The notes below the pieces were generated by a model. It was given only the letters and a program-made list of their open reading frames with translations, was not told where the DNA came from and made no database searches. Shown here one piece after another: positions 28,662 to 39,297 of a DNA stretch of 64,000 nucleotides. Numbering within the stretch: the stretch's first letter is position 1; every line of letters begins with the position of its first letter. The translations under genes were made by a program, and so were the position numbers. This stretch comes from Mycobacterium sp. SMC-8 (GTDB taxonomy: Bacteria > Actinomycetota > Actinomycetes > Mycobacteriales > Mycobacteriaceae), in assembly GCF_025263565.1 (NCBI RefSeq), contig NZ_CP079865.1, positions 2,790,001-2,854,000 on the forward strand, read 5' to 3'.

Positions 28662-30086
28662 ATGTTCGAGGGTGTCGAGCCGCGGGAGCTTATCGAGGCG
28701 ATGGGTTCGGCGGCGCGTGCCGAGTCGGCGGCGATCGCGCAGCGGCTCGAAGCTGTGGCTGTGTTGTTCCACTGTCGCCAGCGTGATTACGCCGATGCCG
28801 GCTTTCATCACACCGACGTGTATGAGGCGGTGGCGGCTGAGGTGTCGGCCGCGCAGAACATCAGCCGGTCTCGGTCCAGGAACCAGGTGCAGATGGCGGT
28901 GTCGTTGTACACCCGGTTGCCCAAGGTCGCCGAAGCGTTCGCCCGTGGCGATGTCGATTTCCGCATGGTGCAGACGGTGCTGACCCGCACCGAGAACGTT
29001 GAGGACGACGTGATCGGCGCTCTCGATGCAGCCATCGCTGCGAGGTTGTCGCGGTGGATGCGGTTGTCCAAGAACAAGCTTCGGGACCGGGTGGATCTGT
29101 ATGTGGCCGATTTCGATCCGGCTGCGGTGCGGGTGCCGCCGGTGGCCAAGGACAACCGCTACTTTGATGTGACACCGGATGTGCCGGGGATGGCCTTTGC
29201 CGGGGGAGTGCTCAATGCCCGCGATGCCGCGGCGCTGGATCAGCGTCTGGAGGCCATCGCTGCCACGGTGTGCGGTAATGACCCGCGCTCGCACAACAAT
29301 CTGCGGGCCGACGCGGCGGGGGCGTTGGGGCGGGGGGAGTCGAGCCTGATTTGTGAGTGCGGCGCCGCAGATTGCGCGGCGGGGGTGCTGCGGGAGTCCG
29401 CGGCGCAGGTGGTCATCCACATCCTTGCCGAGCAGGCCACGGTGGACGGGAACGGCGATAGGGCGGGATACCTGTCGGGGTTCGGGGTGCTGCCGGCCGA
29501 GGAGGTTCGTGCCGCGGCCAAGACGGCGAAGCTCACGCCGGTGCGATTGCCTGCCGCCGCACCGGAGAAGGGGTATCGGCCCTCGGCCGGGTTGAAGGAT
29601 TTCCTGCAGTGGCGGGATTTGACCTGCCGGTTCCCGGGTTGCGACGCCCCGGTGGAGCGCTGCGATGTCGACCATACGACGCGGTGGCCGTTCGGGGTCA
29701 CGCATGCCTCAGGGCTCAAGCATTACTGCCGTACCCATCACGTGATCAAGACGTTCCTCACCGGGGTGTACGGCTGGCGTGACGAGCAGCGCCGCGACGG
29801 CACGGTCGTGCTGACCGCACCGACCGGGCATGTCTATGTCACCGAACCGCTTGGCGGACTGTTGTTTCCGACCTTGGCGACACCGTCGGCGGCCCTGCCC
29901 GATGTTGACGTGCCCGCGGAGGCGCCGGACAAGGCGGCGATGATGCCGCGACGGACCAGAACCCGCGAGCAGGAACGGCAGGCCCGCATCGCCCGTGAAC
30001 GCCGACAGCGTATCGAGATCAACGCCGAACGTGAACGCCAGCATCAGGCCTGGCTCGCCGCCACCTACGAACCGCCGCCGTTCTGA
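28662..30086 (+). CDS. 13E12-type HNH endonuclease domain protein (DUF222)
   Basis: 474 residues from ATG 28662 behind GAAGG; the frame is open upstream, but that stretch lacks a start context. A helical DUF222 region (about 15-300) is followed by an HNH nuclease domain with CRFPGCDAPVERCDVDHT and GLKHYCRTHHVIK (about 325-365). A highly charged Arg/Glu-rich coil ends the protein. This is the multicopy 13E12 repeat family of mycobacteria. It has no DosR box and no functional link to its neighbours, and it separates devS from the DUF1918-nrdZ pair, so it looks like a later insertion. DNA cleavage activity is inferred only. Confidence 0.88.
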   Translation: MFEGVEPRELIEAMGSAARAESAAIAQRLEAVAVLFHCRQRDYADAGFHHTDVYEAVAAEVSAAQNISRSRSRNQVQMAVSLYTRLPKVAEAFARGDVDFRMVQTVLTRTENVEDDVIGALDAAIAARLSRWMRLSKNKLRDRVDLYVADFDPAAVRVPPVAKDNRYFDVTPDVPGMAFAGGVLNARDAAALDQRLEAIAATVCGNDPRSHNNLRADAAGALGRGESSLICECGAADCAAGVLRESAAQVVIHILAEQATVDGNGDRAGYLSGFGVLPAEEVRAAAKTAKLTPVRLPAAAPEKGYRPSAGLKDFLQWRDLTCRFPGCDAPVERCDVDHTTRWPFGVTHASGLKHYCRTHHVIKTFLTGVYGWRDEQRRDGTVVLTAPTGHVYVTEPLGGLLFPTLATPSAALPDVDVPAEAPDKAAMMPRRTRTREQERQARIARERRQRIEINAERERQHQAWLAATYEPPPF

Positions 30087-30122
30087 GTATCACCGTTCAC
30101 CGGGTCAGCCCGCGCCCTTGCC

Positions 30123-30136
30123 GGGACTTTCGGCCC
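30123..30136. promoter_or_regulatory. Putative DosR/DevR box upstream of DUF1918-nrdZ
   Basis: GGGAC-TTTC-GGCCC: the left half is perfect and the right half has one mismatch. It is 75 nt upstream of the start at 30211. In M. tuberculosis the equivalent pair Rv0569-Rv0570 belongs to the DosR regulon. Confidence 0.75.
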
Positions 30137-30210
30137 CCGCAATGAGGGCCGGGTGCCCTAGCCAACGGCACCTCCGTCCGCGATCATCGGCGCATCGGAA
30201 GGGAGGCCGC

Positions 30211-30477
30211 ATGAAGGCGAAAGCAGGCGACTGGCTGGTGATCAAGGGTCTGACGGTCGACCGGCCCGAACACCGAGGCCTGATCACCGATGTGCGCTCG
30301 GGTGACGGCTCACCGCCCTACGTCGTGCGATGGCTGGACTCCGAGCACGAATGCCTGGTGTTCCCGGGACCGGACGCCGTCGTCGTCACCGACGACCAAC
30401 AGCATGAGGCCGACGAGAGAGCGCAGCGCCGGTTCGGGGCGGTCCGGTCCGAGATTCACCGCGCCGGGCCGCATTAG
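30211..30477 (+). CDS. DUF1918 small protein, Rv0569-like
   Basis: 88 residues, identical in length to M. tuberculosis Rv0569. It starts MKAKAGDWLVIKG behind GGGAGG and has the family core GLITDVRSGDGSPPYVVRW followed by an acidic stretch, an SH3-like beta barrel. The family is DosR-induced and of unknown function; DNA or RNA binding has been suggested for the fold but is not shown here. The nrdZ start follows after 3 nt, so the two are almost certainly co-transcribed. Confidence 0.92.
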   Translation: MKAKAGDWLVIKGLTVDRPEHRGLITDVRSGDGSPPYVVRWLDSEHECLVFPGPDAVVVTDDQQHEADERAQRRFGAVRSEIHRAGPH

Positions 30478-30480
30478 CGG

Positions 30481-32580
30481 GTGCGCACCATGGCGGCCCG
30501 GTCGCGGCGGCGCCGGCCCGAGCAGGTGCGGCGGCGTGACGGGACCCTCGTACCGTTCGACATCGGGCGCATCGAGGCCGCCGTGTCCTTCGCCGCCCGT
30601 GAGGTGGGCTGTGAGGACCCGGACCTGCCGGCTACCGTGGCGGCGGCTGTGGCCGATGCGTTGGGTTCTGGGATTGCGGCGGTCGAGACGATCCAGGACC
30701 AAGTGGAGGCGCGGCTCGGGGAAGCGGGGCTGGACGACGTGGCGCGCGCCTACATCATCTACCGGCAGCGTCACGCCGAACTCCGCTCCGCCAAGGCGCT
30801 TCTGGGGGTACGCGACGAACTCAAACTCAGTCTGGCCGCGGTGACCGTGCTGCGCGAACGGTACCTGCGCCGCGATGAGCACGGCCATCCGACCGAGTCG
30901 ACGGGCGAGATGATGGATCGTGCCGCCCGCGCCGTCGCTGCAGCCGAGGACGCGTACCAGCCCCGGTCGTCGGCGCGGTGGGCCGAGCGGTTCGCATTCT
31001 CGATGCGACGGCTGGAGTTCCTGCCGAACTCGCCCACGCTGATGAACGCCGGCACCGAGCTCGGTCTGCTGTCGGGTTGTGTGGTCCTGCCAGTCGAGGA
31101 TTCGCTGCGGTCGATCTTCACCGCACTGGGACACGCTGCGGAGATTCAGCGGTGCGGCGGCGGCACCGGGTTCGCGTTCAGTCGGGTGCGGCCGGCCGGC
31201 GACCGGGTCGCCAGCACCGGCGGATGTGCCAGCGGTCCGATGTCGTTTCTGGGATTGTTCGACACCGCCGCAAAGGTCGTCGCGATGGGCGGCCGGCGGC
31301 GCGGAGCCTGCATGGGCGTGCTCGACGTGTCCCATCCCGACATCCGTGCCTTCGTCACCGCGAAAGCCGAGTCGCCGCAGCAGTTGTCGCAGTTCAACCT
31401 GTCGGTGGGGGTCAGCGACGCGTTCATGCGGGAGGTGCAACGCGGCGGTGTGCACCGGCTCGTGCATCCCGGCACGGGACGCACGGCCGCGACGGTCTCC
31501 GCGGCCGAGCTGTTCGACGCCATCTGCGAGGCCGCGCACGCCTGCGGCGACCCCGGCCTGCTGTTCCTCGATGCGATCAACCGCGCCAATACGGTTCCCC
31601 GTCTGGGCCGTATCGAGGCGACTAATCCGTGCGGGGAGGTGCCGCTGCTGCCGAACGAGTCGTGCAATCTCGGCTCGATCAACCTGGCGCGCATGGTCCT
31701 CGACGACGGGGTCGACTGGGAGCGGCTGCGTGAGGTCACCGGGCTGGCGGTGCGGTTCCTCGATGACGTCATCGACGTCAGCCGCTACCCGTTCGAGGAG
31801 CTCGGCGTGGCCACCCGGGCTACCCGCAAGATCGGTCTGGGCGTGATGGGGCTCGCCGAAATGCTTGCCACCCTTGGAGTTCCCTATGACAGTGAGGAAG
31901 CGGTGCGACTGGCCGGCCAGGTCATGGGCCGTATCCAGCGGACCGCGCACGAGTCCTCACGACGGCTCGCACAAGAGCGCGGACCATTCCCCGCCTTCGC
32001 GGAAAGCAGGCTCGCCCGTCACCGGCCCCGCCGCAACGCCCAGCTGACCTCGGTGGCGCCCACCGGGACCATCTCGTTGATCGCAGGTACCACCGCCGGC
32101 ATCGAACCGATGTTCGCGATCGCCTACACCCGCGCCGTCGTAGGCAGGCACCTGCTGGAGGTCAACCCGTGTTTCGACCGGCTGGCACGCCGCGGGGGCT
32201 TCTACACCGAGCAGCTGGCCGCCGAGATCGCCCAGCGCGGAGGCGTCCGCGGTTACCGGCAGCTGCCCGCAGATGTGCGCGCCGCGTTTCCGGTCGCCGG
32301 CGAGATCGCCCCGGTCTGGCATCTGGGGATGCAGGCCGCGGTGCAGCGGCATGTCGACGCCGCCGTCTCCAAGACGGTGAACCTGCCCGCGGACGCCTCG
32401 GTCGCCGATGTCCGCGCGACCTACTTGGCAGCGTGGCAGGCCAAGGTCAAGGGAATCACCGTGTACCGCTACGGAAGTCGACGGGGCCAGGTGCTCTCCT
32501 ATGCCGCGCCGCAACCGGCCCTGGCGCAGGCCGACCTAGAGTTCAGCGGAGGGTGCGTCGGCCGGTCCTGCGAGATGTGA
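30481..32580 (+). CDS. nrdZ: Adenosylcobalamin-dependent (class II) ribonucleotide reductase
   Basis: 699 residues from GTG 30481 (ATG 30490 also possible). An N-terminal ATP-cone (VRRRDGTLVPFDIGRIEAAV) comes first. The ten-stranded barrel has NSPTLMNAG, LLSGCVVLP, the active-site loop NPCGEVPLLPNESCNLG (thiyl Cys and Glu) and VAPTGTISLIAG. The tail SGGCVGRSCEM supplies the redox cysteines. It makes deoxynucleotides without oxygen using vitamin B12. NrdZ of M. tuberculosis (Rv0570) is likewise paired with the DUF1918 gene and DosR-regulated. Confidence 0.96.
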   Translation: MRTMAARSRRRRPEQVRRRDGTLVPFDIGRIEAAVSFAAREVGCEDPDLPATVAAAVADALGSGIAAVETIQDQVEARLGEAGLDDVARAYIIYRQRHAELRSAKALLGVRDELKLSLAAVTVLRERYLRRDEHGHPTESTGEMMDRAARAVAAAEDAYQPRSSARWAERFAFSMRRLEFLPNSPTLMNAGTELGLLSGCVVLPVEDSLRSIFTALGHAAEIQRCGGGTGFAFSRVRPAGDRVASTGGCASGPMSFLGLFDTAAKVVAMGGRRRGACMGVLDVSHPDIRAFVTAKAESPQQLSQFNLSVGVSDAFMREVQRGGVHRLVHPGTGRTAATVSAAELFDAICEAAHACGDPGLLFLDAINRANTVPRLGRIEATNPCGEVPLLPNESCNLGSINLARMVLDDGVDWERLREVTGLAVRFLDDVIDVSRYPFEELGVATRATRKIGLGVMGLAEMLATLGVPYDSEEAVRLAGQVMGRIQRTAHESSRRLAQERGPFPAFAESRLARHRPRRNAQLTSVAPTGTISLIAGTTAGIEPMFAIAYTRAVVGRHLLEVNPCFDRLARRGGFYTEQLAAEIAQRGGVRGYRQLPADVRAAFPVAGEIAPVWHLGMQAAVQRHVDAAVSKTVNLPADASVADVRATYLAAWQAKVKGITVYRYGSRRGQVLSYAAPQPALAQADLEFSGGCVGRSCEM

Positions 32581-32589
32581 TCCGGCCGC

Positions 32590-33291
32590 TCACCGGTGGC
32601 CGAGATGCCGGACGAACCAGTCGCGTGCCAGCTCGGCCGCCTGATCGAGGGTTCCCGGCTCTTCGAACAGATGCGTCGCGCCGGGCACCACCGCGATCGT
32701 GCACGGAGCCGACATCGATTGCTGGGCCTGGCGGTTGAGCTCCAGCACGGTCTCGTCACGCCCGCCGACGATCAACAGGGTCGGTGCGGTGACGTCGGCC
32801 AGGCGGGCTCCGGCCAAATCAGGCCGGCCGCCGCGGGAGACCACAGCGGCGACGTCGACCCGCTCGTCGGCCGCGGCGGTCGACGCGGCACCCGCACCGG
32901 TGCTGGCTCCGAAGTAGCCGACCGGCAGCGAGGCCAGGTCCGGCCGGCTCTTCACCCAGTCGGTGACGTCGACGAGCCGGCCGGCCAGCAACCCGATGTC
33001 GAACACGTTGGCGCGGTTGGCTTCCTCGGCAGGCGTGAGCAGGTCGAACAACAAGGTCGCCAACCCCGCGTCGTTGAGCACCTTCGCCACGTACCGGTTG
33101 CGGACGCTGTGTCGGCTGCTGCCGCTGCCGTGCGCGAAAACGACCACCCCCCAAGCGTTGTCCGGGACGGTGAGCTGACCGTCCAGTTCCGCTGCCTCGG
33201 TCGACACCCGGACCGGAGTGTCCAGGCCGCCGTGGTTGTTGGCCGGCTCGACCGACGTGTGGGTGATGGATGAGTGTGCACCGTCAGTCAT
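32590..33291 (-). CDS. Dienelactone hydrolase-like alpha/beta hydrolase
   Basis: 233 residues. An alpha/beta-hydrolase fold with VVVFAHGSGSSRHSVRNR (oxyanion region), nucleophile Ser in GYFGASTGAGAAS, Asp in LIVGGRDETV and His in PGATHLFEE. It corresponds to the C-terminal half of M. tuberculosis Rv0571c, in which a phosphoribosyltransferase precedes this domain; that partner is absent here. The start overlaps the stop of the GAF-ANTAR gene (ATGA), so it is last in the unit 34515-32590. The substrate is unknown. Confidence 0.88.
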   Translation of the reverse strand: MTDGAHSSITHTSVEPANNHGGLDTPVRVSTEAAELDGQLTVPDNAWGVVVFAHGSGSSRHSVRNRYVAKVLNDAGLATLLFDLLTPAEEANRANVFDIGLLAGRLVDVTDWVKSRPDLASLPVGYFGASTGAGAASTAAADERVDVAAVVSRGGRPDLAGARLADVTAPTLLIVGGRDETVLELNRQAQQSMSAPCTIAVVPGATHLFEEPGTLDQAAELARDWFVRHLGHR

Positions 33292-34028
33292 GACGACCCC
33301 TCCGATCCGGCCAGATCGGGCTGAAGGCGAAGCTTGCGTTCCACCACCGAACGGGCCACGCTCGCCAACTGCAGATCATGGCGGTAGGCGTGTGCCCGCA
33401 GCCGTACCAGCGCGTCGAGGACCGAGACGCCCAGTTGCACCGACACCATGCCGGCCGCCTGGTGCACCTCGGCACGCCACAGTGCCGGTGTCTGGCCGTT
33501 CGTCGTCGCGCCGTTCGTGGATTCGACCCCGACGCGCTGGTCGAGCACCAGCAATAGCGCGGTGTCGGCGTAGATCAGAGCGTCGACCAGGTCGTCCCGG
33601 CCGAGGTCACGTGGAGCGTCGCTGTAGAGATTCAGCGCGCCGACGTGGATTGCGCCGAGGGCGAGGGGAAAGCTGTGTACCGCCCGCACACCCAGCGGCG
33701 CGACCTGGCCGGTGAAAGCGGGCCAACGGCGCTGGACGACCGACGAGGTCAGGTCGTCGATCAGAACCGGCTGCCCGGTGGCCGACGCGTCGATCCCCGG
33801 TCCCTCGCCGACCGTCGCCTGCACGTCGTCGGCCTGCCCGGCATGGTCACCGATGCAGTAGAAGGGCTCCAGCGTGTCCGGTCCCGCGGCGAGCATCAGG
33901 CCGGCGCCGTCGACGGTCAGCGCTTCCACGCATTCCACACATGCGTGCGTCGGCGACAGTGGTGTCTTCTCCCGCATCGCCCGGAGCGCGACGGCGGTCC
34001 AGATGCGGGCGGCCCGGTTGCCGTCCAC
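33288..34028 (-). CDS. GAF and ANTAR domain protein (putative RNA-binding antiterminator)
   Basis: 246 residues from GTG 34028, the first usable start after the CBS gene (GGGACGGG just upstream); the frame is open further back, so the start is uncertain. A GAF domain occupies about 20-160 (VGEGPGIDASATGQPVLIDDL, AVHSFPLALGAIHVGALNLY). An ANTAR helix bundle follows (EVHQAAGMVSVQLGVSVLDAL, about 185-235), a fold that binds paired RNA hairpins to relieve transcription termination. It is sandwiched between the CBS protein and the hydrolase in one unit and could give post-initiation control in the island. Its GAF ligand is unknown. Confidence 0.85.
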   Translation of the reverse strand: MDGNRAARIWTAVALRAMREKTPLSPTHACVECVEALTVDGAGLMLAAGPDTLEPFYCIGDHAGQADDVQATVGEGPGIDASATGQPVLIDDLTSSVVQRRWPAFTGQVAPLGVRAVHSFPLALGAIHVGALNLYSDAPRDLGRDDLVDALIYADTALLLVLDQRVGVESTNGATTNGQTPALWRAEVHQAAGMVSVQLGVSVLDALVRLRAHAYRHDLQLASVARSVVERKLRLQPDLAGSEGSS

Positions 34029-34080
34029 CGCTACCCGTCCCGGAGGTGGCGCCGGCGTACGGACGCGGGCATGGTCACGC

Positions 34081-34515
34081 TCAATGGCTGGGGATCGCCT
34101 GTTGCGCACAGATTGCCTTGACGAACTGCGCGACAGCATATTCGGGCAGATGGCGGGCGATGTCGGCTTCGGAGACGATACCCACAAGGCGGTGATCGTC
34201 GATCACGGGCAGCCTGCGAATCTGGTGCTCCTCCATAAGGGCGAGCATCTCCTGGACACCGGCGTCGGCCCCGACGTGATAGACCGTGCCCTGGGCGAGC
34301 TCACCGACGGTGACGGCGGCGGGGTCGTGGCCTTCGGCGACACATTTGATGACTATGTCGCGGTCGGTGATGATGCCGTGCAGACGGTCGTCGTCACCGC
34401 ATACGGGTAGCGCTCCGACACCCATCTCGGCCATCCGGCGCGCGGCAGCGGCCAGGGTGTCGTGCTCACCCGCGCATGTCACCCCGGCGTGCATGATCTC
34501 TCGGGCGGTGGTCAT
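34081..34515 (-). CDS. Two-CBS-domain protein, Hrp1-like
   Basis: 144 residues from ATG 34515 behind GGGAGGAG. It consists only of a CBS pair: MTTAREIMHAGVTCAGEHDT and LPVCGDDDRLHGIITDRDIV in the first, RRLPVIDDHRLVGIVSEADI in the second. M. tuberculosis Hrp1 (Rv2626c, 143 aa) has the same size and make-up and is among the most strongly DosR-induced proteins. CBS pairs usually bind adenine nucleotides. It heads the unit CBS, GAF-ANTAR, hydrolase. Confidence 0.92.
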   Translation of the reverse strand: MTTAREIMHAGVTCAGEHDTLAAAARRMAEMGVGALPVCGDDDRLHGIITDRDIVIKCVAEGHDPAAVTVGELAQGTVYHVGADAGVQEMLALMEEHQIRRLPVIDDHRLVGIVSEADIARHLPEYAVAQFVKAICAQQAIPSH

Positions 34516-34617
34516 GGTGTTCTCCTCCCTGTCGGACGCCCGGGCATTCGCGTGGGCCCTGTACTGAGTTTGAGACCGACAGGGGGCCCGACCCAGAGGT
34601 CTTTTGGCACCAGATTC

Positions 34618-34631
34618 GCGACCAATGACCC
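34618..34631. promoter_or_regulatory. Putative DosR/DevR box, divergent hrp1-like / USP promoter
   Basis: GCGAC-CAAT-GACCC; on the other strand it reads GGGTC-ATTG-GTCGC, similar to the sites at 7002 and 12428. It is 61 nt from the USP start at 34692 and 103 nt from the start at 34515. A second palindrome (GACC-CAGA-GGTC) lies at 34590-34601. Confidence 0.55.
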
Positions 34632-34691
34632 CATTGGGGGCCCCACCGCGGATCTACGGTCACGACATCAGCACGTCCGGAGGGAGCCGAC

Positions 34692-35519
34692 ATGTCTGAA
34701 CCAGGGGGGTCGCACGGCGTCGTCGTCGGGGTGGACGGGTCGCCGTCATCGCTCTCGGCGGTCCGATGGGCGGCCGGCGAAGCCCGGCTACGCCACGTGC
34801 CGCTGACTGTCATCCACGTCGATGAGGTCGCCGAGACCGCCAACGGGGACACGGTTTTGGCCGAGGCGACGGTCGTCGGACGTGAAGCCTCCGATGGCGA
34901 GGGTCCCGGTGTCGAGAGCCGGCGATTGACGGGCAAGCCGGTGCCCGAGCTCGTCGAAGCGTCGCGGGAGGCCCAGCTGACGGTGGTCGGCAGCCGCGGC
35001 CGCTCCGGACGGCTGGCAGGCTCGGTGGGACTCGGTCTGCTGCACCACGCCAGGAACCCCGTCGCGATCGTCCACGACGACGTCGCACCCCGGCAGGGGC
35101 CGGGGCGCAGGCCGATCCTGGTTGGGATCGACGGTTCGAACACATCGCTGTCGGCGGCGGCGTTCGCCTTCGACGAAGCTTCCCGGCGGTCGGCAGATCT
35201 GCTGGCGCTGCACGTGTGCAAGGACTCCGACGCCCCGGGTGCCCACCGCCGGCAGATCACGATGGCCGAACAGGAAGCCGAGGATTTCCTGCGCGAAACC
35301 CTTCAGGACTTGCAGCAGAAGTACCCGGAGGTGGCCATGCATCCGCTGGTGCGCTTCGAGAATCCCGCCCAACAGCTGCTGGTCCAGTCCGAGCGGTCGC
35401 AGCTCGTCGTGGTGGGCAGTCACGGCCGGGGCGCCGTCGCCGGCACGTTGCTGGGCTCGGTCAGCGCCGCGGTGGCCGCAGGTTCGCGCGTCCCGGTGAT
35501 CGTCGTTCGGCGGACGTAG
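34692..35519 (+). CDS. Tandem universal stress protein
   Basis: 275 residues from ATG 34692 behind GGAGGGAG. Domain 1 begins [19 protein letters not shown] and is shortened in the middle, ending [20 protein letters not shown]. Domain 2 begins [19 protein letters not shown] and ends [16 protein letters not shown]. Both ATP loops are present. It is transcribed divergently from the Hrp1-like gene, with a DosR-like box 61 nt upstream. About 180 bp without any visible feature separates it from the next gene. Confidence 0.94.
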   Translation: MSEPGGSHGVVVGVDGSPSSLSAVRWAAGEARLRHVPLTVIHVDEVAETANGDTVLAEATVVGREASDGEGPGVESRRLTGKPVPELVEASREAQLTVVGSRGRSGRLAGSVGLGLLHHARNPVAIVHDDVAPRQGPGRRPILVGIDGSNTSLSAAAFAFDEASRRSADLLALHVCKDSDAPGAHRRQITMAEQEAEDFLRETLQDLQQKYPEVAMHPLVRFENPAQQLLVQSERSQLVVVGSHGRGAVAGTLLGSVSAAVAAGSRVPVIVVRRT

Positions 35520-35702
35520 CCTCCGCAGTCGCCGTGCTACGGGGTCGCGCCATCCGCGGTCGCACTCGCTTCATCGGACTGTCCTCCTGCCCATGTGGCG
35601 CTAGGGCATTCGAGCAACCCGGAGCAGCTCACCCCACGCATCGTCGATTACAGCGCCGACGTGGTCGACGGCGGCGCCGCATCGGAGAGTGTGCGGAGTC
35701 GG

Positions 35703-36131
35703 TCACATGTCATGATCTGCCTCTCCGTCGGGCGCCAAGGTGAACTTGACGAAGCGCTCGATTCCGAACCGGTCGAAGGTGCGCCGGCGTCCGGCCGACA
35801 GCTCGGCAGCTGCGGTCGACGCGTCGATGATCCGCGGGGCGACTACCGGATACGAGCGGCCGCCGACGGTGATCGTCGCCTTCCCCGCGGCCTGGGTATT
35901 GCGCAGCCAGTCGACGTCGGTGCCGTAGGGCAGCGGTGTGATGAATCCATCTGTCGCGCGGTCGGCGACGACGGGCGTGGTACGGACCCGCCCTGTGGTG
36001 CGCCCGGTGTGCTGGATCGTCGCGGCGTACCAGTGCTTTCGGCCGGCCAACAGGAGCATCACCGGGTTGAGGACGTGCTTGTTGAACGTCCGCACCGCGT
36101 CCCTGGCGGAGCGGGTGGATTGCATGCGCAT
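35703..36131 (-). CDS. Deazaflavin (F420)-dependent nitroreductase family protein, Ddn-like
   Basis: 142 residues from ATG 36131 (ATG 36125 also fits). It shows the DUF385/Ddn split-barrel pattern: an N-terminal amphipathic helix (FNKHVLNPVMLLLAGR), then IQHTGRTTGRVRTTPVV and WLRNTQAAGKATITVGGR. Members use F420H2 to reduce quinones or activate nitroimidazoles; Ddn (Rv3547) is the best known. DosR-regulon relatives exist in M. tuberculosis. It is divergent from the acs-pdh operon, and the shared intergenic DosR-like box is 58 nt from this start. Confidence 0.87.
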   Translation of the reverse strand: MRMQSTRSARDAVRTFNKHVLNPVMLLLAGRKHWYAATIQHTGRTTGRVRTTPVVADRATDGFITPLPYGTDVDWLRNTQAAGKATITVGGRSYPVVAPRIIDASTAAAELSAGRRRTFDRFGIERFVKFTLAPDGEADHDM

Positions 36132-36188
36132 ACTTGATGCTCACCGAGGGGGATGCCGGCCGGGCAGGGTAAGGCGGACCCGCTTTGA

Positions 36189-36202
36189 GGGACCAAAGGC
36201 AC
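36189..36202. promoter_or_regulatory. Putative DosR/DevR box, divergent ddn-like / acs-pdh promoter
   Basis: GGGAC-CAAA-GGCAC with a perfect left half. It is 58 nt from the start at 36131 and 88 nt from the start at 36290. Confidence 0.6.
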
Positions 36203-36289
36203 CTGTTCGGCAATGGTGACTTTCGTCTCTATTGCGGCGCGGTGTGCTCGGAAAACGATGAGAGCGATCCACCTTGGAAGGGAGCGCCC

Positions 36290-36558
36290 ATGCCCGCGAC
36301 GTCGACCGACCAACTCGCCCTGACGCAGCGTCAACTCGACGATGTCGCATGGCAGTTTCTCCGCTCCGAGTTCACCGGCGACATCTATGCGCACTGGCCC
36401 ATCGACCGCAGACTCGACGTCTTTTTGCTGCACCGCGGATTTCGGAAGCTGCACGACAACGGCTCGGCCTGCGACGCGCTGCTGGAACGTGTGATGGCCA
36501 ACCTCGGCACCGCGGTGCGAATCGGTGTGCTGCGACCGCCGAGCGCCGGTGCAGCGTC

Positions 36559-36562
<4 letters not shown>
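36290..36562 (+). CDS. Small hypothetical protein heading the acs-pdh operon
   Basis: 90 residues from ATG 36290 behind GAAGGGAG. I do not recognise the family. It appears soluble and largely helical, with an acidic/aromatic segment ([20 protein letters not shown], about 17-36), a basic stretch ([14 protein letters not shown]) and no Cys pairs or TM. Its stop overlaps the start of the acyl-CoA synthetase (ATGA), which suggests stoichiometric coupling with that enzyme. It could be an accessory subunit of the downstream complex, but this is only an inference from position. Confidence 0.8.
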
Positions 36563-38322
<1,760 letters not shown>

Positions 38323-38323
<1 letters not shown>

Positions 38324-39297
38324 TGGACCGCGACGACGCGCGCGCCCTTCTGTCGGACATGGTGCGGGTCCGGCGGATGGAGGAGAAGTGCGCAGAGCTA
38401 TACAGCGCGAGCAAAATTCGTGGCTTCCTGCACCTCTACGTCGGTGAGGAGGCGGTGGCGGCGGGCTCACTGCGGGCGTTGGACGCCGACGACGCCGTGG
38501 TAGCCACGTATCGCGAACATGCCCACGCGCTGCTGCGCGGCGTCCCGATGACGTCGATCATGGCCGAGATGTTCGGCAAAGAGCAGGGCTGCTCGCGAGG
38601 TCGTGGCGGGTCGATGCACCTCTTCGACGCCGGCAGGCGGTTCTACGGCGGCAACGCCGTCGTCGCGGGTGGGCTACCGCTGGCGGTCGGGCTCGCCCTG
38701 GCCGACGCCTACCAGGGCCGAAACCGGCTCACGGCATGCTATTTCGGTGAGGGTGCGATCGCTGAGGGCGCCTTCCACGAGTCCCTGAACATGGCGGTGC
38801 TGTGGCATCTGCCCGTGTTGTTCTGCTGCGAGAACAACCTCTACGCGATGGGGACCGCGCTGCGCCGCGAACTGTCGCAGACCGACCTGACCGTGAAGGC
38901 GGCCGCCTACAACGTGCCCACTCTGGCCGCCGACGGGATGGACGTCACCGCCTGCCGCTCCGCCGCGCAGGAGGGCGTCGAGCACATCCGCCGCAGCGGT
39001 GGGCCGTTCTTCGTGGAGTTTCGCACCTACCGGTTCCGGCCCCACTCGATGTTCGACCGGGAACTGTACCGGGACAAGGCCGAGGTGGAGCAGTGGCGGC
39101 AGCGCGACCCGATCCAGATGTTCACCGACCGCTGCGCCGACGAAGGGCTGCTGAGCCCCGACGACGTCGCCGCGATCGAAGACGACGTCGACCTGGAGAT
39201 CCGGGACGCGGTGGCGTTCGCCGAGGCCGGAACCTGGGAGGACGTCGCGGATCTCGAGCGCGATCTGATGACGCCGACGCCGGGAGGCCAGCGATGA
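38323..39297 (+). CDS. pdhA: 2-oxo acid dehydrogenase E1 alpha subunit (pyruvate/acetoin type)
   Basis: 324 residues from ATG 38323, overlapping the acs stop. It has [28 protein letters not shown] and the thiamine diphosphate motif [20 protein letters not shown] ending CENN. It ends with the RFRPHSMFD substrate-loop region. The short length and sequence are closest to the acetoin/pyruvate dehydrogenase E1 alpha group. It decarboxylates a 2-oxo acid together with the beta subunit and passes the acyl group to E2. The stop overlaps pdhB (ATGA). Confidence 0.92.
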
